From a bacterium (lineage in GTDB: Bacteria > Desulfobacterota > Binatia > Binatales > Binataceae), in the NCBI GenBank assembly GCA_014896235.1, contig JADBKU010000028.1:19706-83705 (forward strand): 64,000 nt of DNA, written 5' to 3'. A program made the position numbers and the translations under genes. The notes beneath the pieces are model-generated. The model saw nothing but the letters and a program-made list of their open reading frames with translations. It made no database searches and was not told the DNA's origin. Shown piece after piece: positions 1 through 9,063 of this stretch (its first letter is position 1; each line of letters begins with the position of its first letter).

Positions 1-672
1 CGAATAGTTGACCAGCGCGTCCTTCGCTATCAGCGAATTGGGAATTTCGAGGAACTCATTGGCGCGCGTGATCAGCGCGGTCGAACGCCAGCCGATGCCC
101 TGCACCCGTCCGACGAAATTGCCGGATTTAACCCAGTCGCCCGGGTCGAAGGGCTTGCTGAGCTGCAAGGTCAAGCCGCTGAAAATATTGCCGAGGCTTT
201 CCTGCAGCGCGAAGCCGACGACCGCAGCGACGATCGCGGTCGAGGCGAGCAGCGGCGTCAGGTCGAAGTGGAAATCCTGGCGCAGCACGAGCATCAGGAT
301 CACGCCCCAGAGCGTGATCATCAGCAAATCTTTGAAGATGGTCGAGAAGTGGGCGCGCGTGCGATGCGCGATGGCGTCGACCGAGGCGAGAACCACATGG
401 ATAAAGCCCCAGCCCGCCAGCACCAACGCGAGGCCGCCCGCCCATGGCGCCCATCCCATTTCGATCGCGGCGGCGGGCGTCGCAAGCAGGTCGAAAGCGA
501 AACCCACCGCGCACATCAGCAGGCCGGTGATCGGAAACGATTCGCGACGCTGGCGAATCAATACGGCCGCGAGCGTGAAGGCGGCGATCAGGATTGCGTC
601 GACCGTAATCCGTTCGTCAGGGCCGAGCAGCGAGAATCCGAGAGCGATTTGCAGCGGCGTCAGATGTTGCAT
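1..672 (-). CDS. MscS-family mechanosensitive ion channel, C-terminus cut off by window edge
   Basis: The frame is open from an ATG at 672 to the window edge (224 codons), so the C-terminus is missing. The N-terminal part has three or four hydrophobic segments. It is followed by the MscS pore helix and beta-domain signature: VVGFALQESLGNIFSGL, then a beta-domain stretch with KPFDPGDWVK and IGWRSTALITRANEFLEIPN. These are diagnostic for small-conductance mechanosensitive channels, inner-membrane valves that release solutes on osmotic downshock. It is read away from rdgB, with 166 bp of apparently non-coding DNA between them. The family assignment is firm; whether it gates by tension cannot be judged from this fragment. 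Confidence 0.9.
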   Translation of the reverse strand, partial: MQHLTPLQIALGFSLLGPDERITVDAILIAAFTLAAVLIRQRRESFPITGLLMCAVGFAFDLLATPAAAIEMGWAPWAGGLALVLAGWGFIHVVLASVDAIAHRTRAHFSTIFKDLLMITLWGVILMLVLRQDFHFDLTPLLASTAIVAAVVGFALQESLGNIFSGLTLQLSKPFDPGDWVKSGNFVGRVQGIGWRSTALITRANEFLEIPNSLIAKDALVNYS

Positions 673-838
673 TTGCCAAGCGGACCGGCGGCGGAAGTCC
701 GTAAGGAAGCCGCTTGCGCCCCCGCACGCTTCGCGCTCAAGCGTGGTCCGCGCGATTCGGATAGTACTTCGCCCGGCGCCGGTATGGTAGCCGCAGGCGC
801 GGCAACGAATTGTGAAATTCGCCGCACGTTGGCGCGAA

Positions 839-1462
839 TTAATCGGAACCGGCCGCCGCCAGCCGGCGCAAATCGGCATCGAGTTGGCGGACCAGCGCGC
901 GGCGTTGGCTGATGCGCGCCTCCTCTTCCTCGCCAAGTTCGCCGAGGTAGCATCCGCGATCGGGCAGGAACAAAACCGCGCGATAGGGAAACCCGGGCCG
1001 CACCCGCTCGTGGCGGCGATCCGGAATCACGCCGTCGAGAGCGGCTTCGACCACGCGTTCGCGGACGGCGCCCGCGTCGGAAAATATGAGGGCCGCCGCC
1101 GCGCGCAGGCGCGCGGTACGGCGCCGCGGCTCGACGCCGCGCATCCGGCGGATAATTTCGTCGGCGAGACGGCGATCGTCGGCGCTCTCGCCGAGCCATC
1201 GATGCGACCGGACGCCGGGCGCGCCGCCCAGCGCGTCCACCTCGAGGCCGCCGTCGTCGGCGAGCGTCGCCACTTGCGCGCGCGCGAAGTAAAAGCGCGC
1301 CTTGAGCAGCGCGTTTTCGGCGAAGTTCGGGGCATTCTCCGGCGCCTCCGCATCGATCGCGAAATCGGCCAGCGACAAAACCTGCAAGCCGTAGCCGCGC
1401 AGCAGCAGCCGGTATTCGGCGAGCTTGGCCGGATTGGTGGTCGCAATCAGCAGGCGGTTCAT
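839..1462 (-). CDS. rdgB: RdgB/HAM1-family non-canonical purine NTP pyrophosphatase
   Basis: 207 residues, the usual length for RdgB, which hydrolyses dITP/XTP to the monophosphate and keeps deaminated purines out of DNA. The N-terminal ATTNPAKLAEY corresponds to the family TGNxxK motif; ENALLKARFYFA and DDGGLEVDALGGAPGVRS match the substrate-binding core. The C-terminal signatures are altered: the usual GFGYDP is GFPYRA and the usual SHRGKA is SQRRAL. Its ATG overlaps the ddl stop (ATGA, 1459-1462), so translation is probably coupled to ddl. Because catalytic-side residues deviate, substrate preference or activity may differ from the E. coli enzyme. Confidence 0.85.
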   Translation of the reverse strand: MNRLLIATTNPAKLAEYRLLLRGYGLQVLSLADFAIDAEAPENAPNFAENALLKARFYFARAQVATLADDGGLEVDALGGAPGVRSHRWLGESADDRRLADEIIRRMRGVEPRRRTARLRAAAALIFSDAGAVRERVVEAALDGVIPDRRHERVRPGFPYRAVLFLPDRGCYLGELGEEEEARISQRRALVRQLDADLRRLAAAGSD

Positions 1463-2613
1463 CGCGCGGACCGGCCTCCGGCCAGCGGCGGCTGGTAGAG
1501 GTACTTGAGCCGCGCGCGTTCGCGAAAATCCTCGCGCGCCAATTCGATCAGGCGGTCGATCAATTGCGGCAGCGGCAGTCCGCTGGCCTCCCAGAGTTTC
1601 GGATACATGCTGATCGCGGTGAAGCCGGGAATCGTGTTGACCTCGTTGACGAAAAGTTCCGAGAGATCCGGGCGGCTGAGGAAATCCACGCGCGCCATGC
1701 CGCGCAATCCGAGCGCGCCGAATGCGGCGACCGAGAGTTCGCGAATTCGCTCCGCGACGCGCGCAGGCAAATCGGCGGGAATCCTGGTCGTCGCGCCCTT
1801 GGGATCGACGTACTTCGATTCGTAGCTGTAAAAATCGTGGCCGGTGACGATCACCTCGCCTGGAACCGAGGCCGCGGGCCGATCGTTGCCGAGCACGGCG
1901 CACTCGAATTCGCGGCCGGCGCAGGATTCTTCCAGCAAAATCTTGCGGTCGTAGCGCAGCGCCTCCGCGATCGCGCCGGAAAGCCCGCGCGCGTTCGCGA
2001 CCCGGGTGATGCCGATCGAGGAGCCAAGCGCATTGGGCTTGACGAAAAGGGGATAGCCGAGTTCCTTGGCGCACCGGCGCGCGCGCTCGGGATCGTCGTG
2101 CAATTCGGCGCGCGTGATCGCAAAATGGCGCACCACCGGCACGCCCGAGGCGCGCAGCAGCCGCTTTTGCGCGTCCTTGTCCATCCCGAGCGCCGAGCCG
2201 AGCACGCCCGCGCCGACGTATGGAACGCCGGCCAAATCCAGCAGTCCCTGGATCGTTCCGTCCTCGCCGTACGTGCCGTGCAGAACCGGAAAGACGACGT
2301 CGAGCCGGCCCGCCGGGCGCGCTTTGCCGCCGGCGAAGACGACCAATTCTCCGCGGCGGGGTTCGGGAAGCAGCGCGACCGAATCGCCGCCGCGGCCGAG
2401 CGCGCGCAACTTCGGCGTGGCGGCGCGCAGCGTCGCGACGGCGTCCTCGCGCAGATACCAGCGCCCGTCGCGCGCGATGCCGATCGGCACAATCTCGTAG
2501 CGTTTCGGATCCATCGCGCCGATCACGGTAAGCGCCGAGCGCAGCGAAATCTGATGTTCGCCCGACCGGCCGCCGAACAGCACTCCGACGCGGATTTTGC
2601 CGCTGCGCCTCAT
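1459..2613 (-). CDS. ddl: D-alanine--D-alanine ligase
   Basis: 384 residues with the complete ATP-grasp Ddl architecture. The N-terminal GVLFGGRSGEHQISLRSA is the family signature. EDGTIQGLLDLAGVPYVGAG and the lid region FVKPNALGSSIGITRV follow in the centre. The metal-binding end VNEVNTIPGFTAISMYPKLW is present. The enzyme joins two D-alanines for peptidoglycan precursors in the cytoplasm. It is read with rdgB (4-bp overlap) and lies 105 bp downstream of guaB. The length slightly exceeds the short DdlB form and resembles VanA/DdlA-like ligases. No motif appears damaged. Confidence 0.96.
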   Translation of the reverse strand: MRRSGKIRVGVLFGGRSGEHQISLRSALTVIGAMDPKRYEIVPIGIARDGRWYLREDAVATLRAATPKLRALGRGGDSVALLPEPRRGELVVFAGGKARPAGRLDVVFPVLHGTYGEDGTIQGLLDLAGVPYVGAGVLGSALGMDKDAQKRLLRASGVPVVRHFAITRAELHDDPERARRCAKELGYPLFVKPNALGSSIGITRVANARGLSGAIAEALRYDRKILLEESCAGREFECAVLGNDRPAASVPGEVIVTGHDFYSYESKYVDPKGATTRIPADLPARVAERIRELSVAAFGALGLRGMARVDFLSRPDLSELFVNEVNTIPGFTAISMYPKLWEASGLPLPQLIDRLIELAREDFRERARLKYLYQPPLAGGRSAR

Positions 2614-2718
2614 CGACTCCCGCCGCCTTCCCCGCCGCGTCCGCCCGTTCGCGCGCGTGCGATTACGAATCGCGAAGATTTTGCCACGGCCGCCCGCGAG
2701 GTTCGAGCGGCGGCGCGG

Positions 2719-4182
<1,464 letters not shown>

Positions 4183-4199
4183 TCACCCGATACGACAAA

Positions 4200-4220
4200 G
4201 CCCGCAGTTTCCCCGCGGGC
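4200..4220 (-). promoter_or_regulatory. Hairpin in the guaB leader
   Basis: A 6-bp perfect GC stem (4200-4205 with 4215-4220) with a 9-nt loop is read on the minus strand 24 nt before the guaB ATG. It is immediately followed by TTTGT. The layout resembles a weak intrinsic terminator or attenuator, or a leftover terminator from further upstream. No purine-riboswitch core was recognised. Function is inferred only. Confidence 0.3.
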
Positions 4221-4405
4221 CCGTTGAAGAGTCTGAAATGTGAACTGGAAATGGCTCCGGCGTCGCCATAACTGAAAGTAACAAATGAATCCGACGGGCG
4301 CAATTATTCGCGGCTCCGGCGATCCGCGATGAGCGCGGGAACGCGTTTTGACCGTGCGTAGCGCATTGTCGCGGCGTATCCGCTATGCTAGCGGGGTTTC
4401 GCCAG

Positions 4406-5158
4406 ATGAACGCCGGTTTCCTCTTCTACCTCGTCGTCATTATCGTCACATCGCTGGCCGGCGGCCTGACCCCTTTGATTGGCGACTGGTCGCGGCGGAG
4501 CCTGTTGATCCCGGTGAGCTTTTCGGGCGGCGTGCTGCTCGGCGCTACCTTTTTCGACATGATCCCCGAAAGCGCGCCGATTCTTGGCGACGCGCTCGGC
4601 TGGCCGATCATCGCCGGATTCCTGACGATCTTCCTGCTTGAACGCTTCGTGCTGGTCCATCCGTACCCGGAACACGCCGGCGAGCACGGCCACGCCCATC
4701 ACATTCATCTCGGCTTGACCGCCTACCTCGGACTGTCGTTCCACAGCCTGCTGGACGGTCTCGCGCTCAGTTCAAGCTATCAGCGCCCGGAGCTTGGCGG
4801 CGTGGTGCTGCTCGCGATCATCTTCCACAAAATTCCCGATTCCTTCGCGTTGACCAGCCTGTTGCTGCTCGACCGATGGGAGCGCCGGTCGATCGCGATC
4901 GCGATGCTGGTCTTCGCCTGCTCGACTCCGGTCGGCGCGTTGATCACATGGATTTTCCTGCATCACGCGAACGACCTCGTGATTGGCGCGTCGATCGCGC
5001 TGTCGGCCGGAACTTTTCTCGCCGTCGCGACGTCGGATGTGCTGCCGCAGATCCGGCGCTTCAACGACGCCGACTCGCTGCCGCATCCGCTATGGCCGAT
5101 GGTGGCGCTGTTCGCCGGAATCGCGATCACATGGTGGGGCCGCCTTATCGCCGGCTGA
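4406..5158 (+). CDS. ZIP-family divalent metal transporter
   Basis: 250 residues from ATG 4406; an in-frame ATG at 4385 would add seven residues, and neither has a strong Shine-Dalgarno. About seven or eight hydrophobic segments are visible. The cytoplasmic loop is histidine-rich (HAGEHGHAHHIH, about residues 92-103), as usual in zinc/iron ZIP carriers. Metal-site helices IV and V carry SFHSLLDGLAL and FHKIPDSFAL, variants of the HNxxDG and HEIPxxxGD motifs. It probably imports Zn(II) or Fe(II) across the inner membrane. It is divergent from guaB with about 230 bp between. Confidence 0.88.
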   Translation: MNAGFLFYLVVIIVTSLAGGLTPLIGDWSRRSLLIPVSFSGGVLLGATFFDMIPESAPILGDALGWPIIAGFLTIFLLERFVLVHPYPEHAGEHGHAHHIHLGLTAYLGLSFHSLLDGLALSSSYQRPELGGVVLLAIIFHKIPDSFALTSLLLLDRWERRSIAIAMLVFACSTPVGALITWIFLHHANDLVIGASIALSAGTFLAVATSDVLPQIRRFNDADSLPHPLWPMVALFAGIAITWWGRLIAG

Positions 5159-5198
5159 CCCGCCGCCAACGAAAAAATCTCGCGATGGCGAAGCGCGG

Positions 5199-5930
5199 CT
5201 AAGCGGCGCCTTGCATACGCGCGGCGTAATCCGCGGCGAGCGCTTCGAGCAAAGCCGGGCAGTCTCCGGCAAACGACGAGCCATGCATGATCGCGAGCGT
5301 CTTCGGTTTGAGCGCGGCCAGCCGCCGGACGTTGGGCGCGGCCGACGGCGTCAGGCTGGTGAACGGTAGCATCCGCTCGACTTTGAGCGCGTCGGCGACG
5401 ATCTCCCCGCCGCCCATCGCGGGCCGTTCGCCGACCTGCGTGAACAGATCGCTGGTGAACAGCGTTGCGGTGGTCTCTTCGAAAATCAGCCCGGCGTCCC
5501 AGCAATGCGGCAGATGGGCGGTGTCGAGCCGGCGTACGCGCCTCCCGCCGAGATCCACGACCTCGTTATCCGCCAGTGCGCGCGGCGGCCGCGGCGCCAT
5601 GTCATTGAGCCAGATGTTGCATCCGACGCGGCCGTGCGCCGCGACGGCGTTCGGCGCGGCGGCCATCCATTCGTCAAGCGCGCCGCATTCGTCGGACTCG
5701 ACGTGGCTGAACATGATCCAGCGCAGCTTTTTGATATCCATGATCCGCGCCGCCGCCGCCGATACCGTTCCGAACAATCCGCGCGGCCCGCAATGAAAAA
5801 GCGCCGGCTCGTCGGCGTCGATCAGGAACTGATTGAAGCCGAGGCCCACGCTCGCGACGCCGGGAACAAAGGTCGCCAGGCGGTAAATGCGATCCGCGAT
5901 TTCGGTAACTTCCGTCTCTATCGACGCCAT
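5199..5930 (-). CDS. MBL-fold metallohydrolase, oxygen-binding diiron-like subgroup
   Basis: 243 residues from ATG 5930, chosen because GGAGGG lies 7 nt upstream; an ATG at 5945 overlaps that ribosome-binding site. The metal-binding motif reads SHVESDECGALDEW, i.e. HxExD as in the ODP domain of flavo-diiron proteins rather than HxHxDH of typical beta-lactamases. Further candidate ligands are the histidine in DTAHLPHCW, the aspartate in LFTSDLFTQ and the histidine in LAIMHGSSF. No flavodoxin domain is fused. It may bind a diiron centre (O2/NO-related), but the reaction is unknown. Confidence 0.8.
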   Translation of the reverse strand: MASIETEVTEIADRIYRLATFVPGVASVGLGFNQFLIDADEPALFHCGPRGLFGTVSAAAARIMDIKKLRWIMFSHVESDECGALDEWMAAAPNAVAAHGRVGCNIWLNDMAPRPPRALADNEVVDLGGRRVRRLDTAHLPHCWDAGLIFEETTATLFTSDLFTQVGERPAMGGGEIVADALKVERMLPFTSLTPSAAPNVRRLAALKPKTLAIMHGSSFAGDCPALLEALAADYAARMQGAA

Positions 5931-6006
5931 CGGATTGCCCTCCATGGCTTTTTTAATCTTTACTGGCGTTAACCGCCTTTTCGCATGTTAGCTTGTGAAC
6001 ACTCTA

Positions 6007-6447
6007 TCACGCCTTGCCTGATTCCGAGCCGGCTGGACGCGGCGCGCGCCCCTCCAGCACCATCTGGGTCTGCGTCACCAGCGCGAGCAGCCGGCCCTCC
6101 GGCGACATAAGCCGCGTCTGCCAGACCATCGTGCGGCGACCGCGATGCAAGGGCGTGCATTCGCCGATAATCTTGGTTCCGACCGGCGCCGCCGCGAAAA
6201 AATTCGTCTTCGATTCGAGCGTGGTGGTAGCCGCTCCGTCGGGCAGATTCAGCGCCGCGGCGTAACCGCCGAGCGAATCCGCAAAGGCCATCATCGCGCC
6301 GCCATGCATCACCGCCGGGCGAGTGCACAATTCATCGCGTACTTCGAGTTCGGCCTCGATCCGGTCCGGCGTGGCCGAACGCAGGCGCAGGCCGAGAAAA
6401 TCGGCGAAGGGCAAAGGGCTTTCGCGCAGAACGCTCATCGAGTCCAT
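6007..6447 (-). CDS. PaaI/hotdog-fold acyl-CoA thioesterase
   Basis: 146 residues, one hotdog domain, with AAAGGAGC 6 nt before the ATG at 6447. The helix signature MHGGAMMAFADSLGG is the HGG motif of the PaaI/4HBT thioesterases. The TTLESKTNFFAAAPVGTK strand and the C-terminal ALVTQTQMVLEGR complete the fold. Such proteins hydrolyse aryl- or acyl-CoA thioesters in the cytoplasm. The substrate cannot be read from the sequence. It stands alone, downstream of an approximately 480-bp gene-poor stretch. Confidence 0.88.
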   Translation of the reverse strand: MDSMSVLRESPLPFADFLGLRLRSATPDRIEAELEVRDELCTRPAVMHGGAMMAFADSLGGYAAALNLPDGAATTTLESKTNFFAAAPVGTKIIGECTPLHRGRRTMVWQTRLMSPEGRLLALVTQTQMVLEGRAPRPAGSESGKA

Positions 6448-6796
6448 GTGCTGCTCCTTTTACAGTTGGGCGCCACGCGCCGCCGCTCTGTTTCACGAAT
6501 CAGGTGCGGATTGACGGATCAGTATGACACCCGGCGATTCTTGTCGATTACGTCCGAAGTAATGTTGCTTTCACTAAAAACAGCAACACAGCTTCGCGGG
6601 CCGGAACCCGCGTGCGCCGAAATCTCAACGCGGCAATCAAGCTTTACCGGAACGTGACGATGCGGACCGATGAAAAGCGCTCTGGCGGTGGCCGGCCGAT
6701 GGCGTCAGCGAATCAGAGCTGAAAGTGTTGCAGCGGCAACATCCAATCTGGAAGAGCTTGTGGATTGGCTCGCCTTGCTCGAACGCTCCGAAGGAA

Positions 6797-6822
6797 AGAG
6801 CCCCCTTTTGCAAGGGGGCTCT
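6797..6822 (-). terminator. Intrinsic terminator-like hairpin
   Basis: A 9-bp perfect stem (6797-6805 with 6814-6822, five G-C pairs at the top) encloses an 8-nt loop. On the minus strand the base runs into TTTCC. It lies about 105 nt downstream of the lysine-rich gene stop and can serve it; the T-tract is short. Confidence 0.55.
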
Positions 6823-6883
6823 CCCTTCTGACGAGGCTTGAAGGCCCCGGCTCGTCCAGCAGCTAGCCCGGCATGGTTGAAAG

Positions 6884-6910
6884 CCTCCGCAAGCCGTTAA
6901 GGCGCGGAGG
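6884..6910 (-). terminator. Hairpin directly downstream of the lysine-rich gene
   Basis: A 7-bp perfect stem (6884-6890 with 6904-6910) and 13-nt loop begin 18 nt after the stop codon at 6928. On the minus strand the stem is followed by CTTTC. It may be a weak terminator or a 3'-end stabiliser preceding the stronger hairpin at 6797-6822. Confidence 0.45.
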
Positions 6911-6927
6911 GCGATAAATATGGTTGG

Positions 6928-7038
6928 TTACTTCTTTTTGGTCGGCTTCTTGGTAGCCTTTTTCTTCGCCATGGTGCTCTTCAGCTTCGGTTTGGATTTG
7001 GCGGTCTTCTTCGTACCGGGCTTTTTGGTTGCTGGCAT
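6928..7038 (-). CDS. 36-residue lysine-rich basic mini-protein
   Basis: An ATG at 7038 sits 4 nt behind AGGAGGAA, and the frame ends in TAA at 6928. The product has 16 lysines in 36 residues, no acidic residue, and alternates Lys-Lys pairs with Ala, Thr, Pro and Ser (MPATKKPGTKK... to KPTKKK). This is the composition of histone H1-like or AlgP-like C-terminal tails. A near-consensus sigma-70 promoter lies at 7112-7140, giving a leader of about 65 nt, and hairpins follow the stop. A nucleic-acid-binding or compaction role is inferred from composition only. The combination of promoter, ribosome-binding site and terminators supports a real, well-expressed gene. Confidence 0.75.
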   Translation of the reverse strand: MPATKKPGTKKTAKSKPKLKSTMAKKKATKKPTKKK

Positions 7039-7111
7039 ACGTTCCTCCTATGCGGTCGCTGCTGCCGGACGGGCTTAATGACAACGATTCGCTCAACCGG
7101 ACGACGAAGCG

Positions 7112-7140
7112 ATTATAGAAATGCGTTATGCAGGAATCAA
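7112..7140 (-). promoter_or_regulatory. Near-consensus sigma-70 promoter for the lysine-rich gene
   Basis: Read on the minus strand: TTGATT (7140-7135), a 17-nt spacer, and a perfect TATAAT (7117-7112). It is the strongest promoter match I noticed in the window. It sits in an AT-rich patch between the lysine-rich gene and the divergent ftsB. Confidence 0.75.
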
Positions 7141-7278
7141 GAGCTCCGAGTAAAAATTTATAAACAAATTCTAAAACCCGGATTCAGACCATGATTCATG
7201 GATTTTCCCGAAATTAAAATATCGTTCAGGCATTAGGAATCTTGATTTGCGAAAGAACTTGGCTTTACGATCGAAGCG

Positions 7279-7596
7279 ATGGCGAAATTAAGCTGGCTTA
7301 TCCGGCGTCAATGGTTGAGCCTAATCCTTGGAGGAATCCTCGCGGTGTTGCTGTTCAGCCTGCTTGGCGGTGCGATGGGTCCGCGCGATCTGGCCAACCT
7401 GCGCCGCCATCGTCGCGACCTTGAGGCGCGACGCGACCGTCTGCAAGCCGAAGAAAACCGGATGAACAGTGAAATCGATCGGCTTAAAAACGACAACGCC
7501 TACGTCGAGCGGCTGATTCGCAACGAACTAGGCTACTCTCGTCAAAATGAGCTGATTTACCGCTTTCCGAATCAGCCCGCCGCGAAGAATCCTTGA
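7279..7596 (+). CDS. ftsB: FtsB/DivIC-family septum formation initiator
   Basis: 105 residues, typical for FtsB. There is a short cytoplasmic start, one membrane span (about residues 13-31, LSLILGGILAVLLFSLLGG), a heptad-rich coiled coil (about 40-80, RRHRRDLEARRDRLQAEENR) and a short C-terminal YSRQNELIYRF that matches the conserved GxxxxxE(L/I) end of the family. FtsB bridges FtsL and FtsQ in the divisome with its coiled coil in the periplasm. The gene is monocistronic here and converges with the CoA-transferase at 7642. An AT-rich upstream region holds its promoter, which I cannot place exactly. Confidence 0.88.
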   Translation: MAKLSWLIRRQWLSLILGGILAVLLFSLLGGAMGPRDLANLRRHRRDLEARRDRLQAEENRMNSEIDRLKNDNAYVERLIRNELGYSRQNELIYRFPNQPAAKNP

Positions 7597-7641
7597 ATGA
7601 CGCGAACGATTCATATCGCGCGGCAAATCAGCGATCGTAAT

Positions 7642-8976
7642 TCACATGAACCGCCGCGGCAGCAGGCGATATTCGCGCGCTTCGCGCTCCAGCGACTCCC
7701 GGAAATCGGGATGCGCAAGATTGATTAGCGCGCGCGCCCGGTCCGGAACCGATTTGCCCTTGAGATTGGCGATTCCGTACTCCGTCACGACGTACATCAC
7801 GTCGGTGCGCGGCGTCGTGACGATATTGCACTCGGCGATGCGCGCGACGATGCGGCTTTCGCGCCGTCCGTTGCGCTCGTAGGTTGACGAGAGGCAAAGA
7901 AAGGCTTTGCCGCCGCGCGACGCGTACGCGCCGCGCATAAACTGCAACTGTCCGCCGGTGCCGCTGATCTGCCGGATTCCCGCAGACTCCGCGCACGCCT
8001 GCCCGGACAAATCGATTTGCGCGGCGTTGCAGATGGCCACCACGCGATCGTTCTGCATTATCCGGTGCGGCAGGTTGGTGTAATCGACGGGACCGACAAA
8101 GCACGCCGGATTGCGATCGAGAAATTCATATAGCCGCGCCGATCCGGCGGCGAAGCAATAGGTCATTTGAAACCGATCATGCGTCTTGTGCGCGCCGGTG
8201 ATCTTGCCCGCCTCGTACAGCTTCATCAGCGAATCGACGAACATTTCCGTATGCACGCCCAGGTCGCGCACCGGCGAATCGACCAGCAGCTCGCACACCG
8301 CGTTGGGCATCGCGCCGATGCCGATTTGCAGGCACGCGCCGTCTTCGATCTCCGCGGCGATAAGCCCCGCGATTTTCTGTTCGATCGCGCCCGCCGGAGC
8401 ATTCTTGAGCTCCGGCATCGACCCGCGGCCGCCGTCGATTACGTAATCGACCGCGCTGAGATGCACGCCGTTTTCGACGCCGAACACGTACGGCATCGCC
8501 TCGTCGGTCTCGACGATCACGGTGCGCGCTTTTTCGGTCAGCGCCTTGTGGTATGTGACCGCGCCGCCGAAATTGAAAAAGCCGTGCGCATCCATCGGCG
8601 CGGTCTTCAAAATCGCAACGTCAACATCGCAGAACCGCCGGTAGTAGTCCGGCGCTTCGCCGAAATTCATCGGGATATGCTGGCACAGGCCGCGATCGTG
8701 CAGCGCCCGCTCTAGGCCTGAAAAATACCACGAGTACATTTCGAGATGGCGCGCTTCCGGATCGGCCTCGACCACGGCCCGCGGCCGCATCGAAAGCGTC
8801 GCGCGCAGCCGCACGCGCTCAAGGCGCCGAATCCGCTCCGCCAGCGCGCGATCGAACAGATCGGGCTGGCCAACGCCGAAACCGTAATCGATCCAGTCTC
8901 CGGACTTGACTTGCGCGGCGGCCGCCTCCGGCGTAACGGTCTTGCGTTTCAATTCGCCAGCGAATGAAATTCCCAT
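7642..8976 (-). CDS. Acetyl-CoA hydrolase/transferase family CoA-transferase (4-hydroxybutyrate CoA-transferase-like)
   Basis: 444 residues from ATG 8976, selected because GGGAGA lies 8 nt upstream; an upstream in-frame start lacks one. The fold is the Cat1/AbfT two-domain CoA-transferase: N-terminal WIDYGFGVGQPDLFD, a central GIGAMPNAV loop, and C-terminal SGTGGQLQF followed by MYVVTEYGIANLKG, whose glutamate region is typical of this family. It moves CoA between acetyl-CoA and a short acyl acid such as butyrate or 4-hydroxybutyrate. The substrate is not determinable. It is convergent with ftsB and divergent from the MFS gene. Confidence 0.88.
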   Translation of the reverse strand: MGISFAGELKRKTVTPEAAAAQVKSGDWIDYGFGVGQPDLFDRALAERIRRLERVRLRATLSMRPRAVVEADPEARHLEMYSWYFSGLERALHDRGLCQHIPMNFGEAPDYYRRFCDVDVAILKTAPMDAHGFFNFGGAVTYHKALTEKARTVIVETDEAMPYVFGVENGVHLSAVDYVIDGGRGSMPELKNAPAGAIEQKIAGLIAAEIEDGACLQIGIGAMPNAVCELLVDSPVRDLGVHTEMFVDSLMKLYEAGKITGAHKTHDRFQMTYCFAAGSARLYEFLDRNPACFVGPVDYTNLPHRIMQNDRVVAICNAAQIDLSGQACAESAGIRQISGTGGQLQFMRGAYASRGGKAFLCLSSTYERNGRRESRIVARIAECNIVTTPRTDVMYVVTEYGIANLKGKSVPDRARALINLAHPDFRESLEREAREYRLLPRRFM

Positions 8977-9063
8977 CGTCGCGTTCTCCCGATCAGGATG
9001 CGGCGGCGCAATCCTTGACTGCGGCTGCCGCATAAGATTTGTTTCATCGCGCGATTCAAATCA

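Larger units (their letters stand above)
6448..6927. other. 480-bp stretch without a convincing gene, with hairpins
   Basis: No frame here has both a plausible start and family resemblance. Visible structures are a small stem at 6595-6600/6607-6612, a strong terminator-like hairpin at 6797-6822 and a hairpin at 6884-6910. The latter two probably end transcription from the lysine-rich gene at 6928-7038. A 53-codon frame at 6670-6831 runs into the terminator hairpin and has no ribosome-binding site. Confidence 0.5.

Noticed and set aside
6670..6831. 53-codon frame in the gap after the thioesterase gene
   Set aside because: It has no ribosome-binding site, runs into a terminator hairpin and shows no family resemblance.
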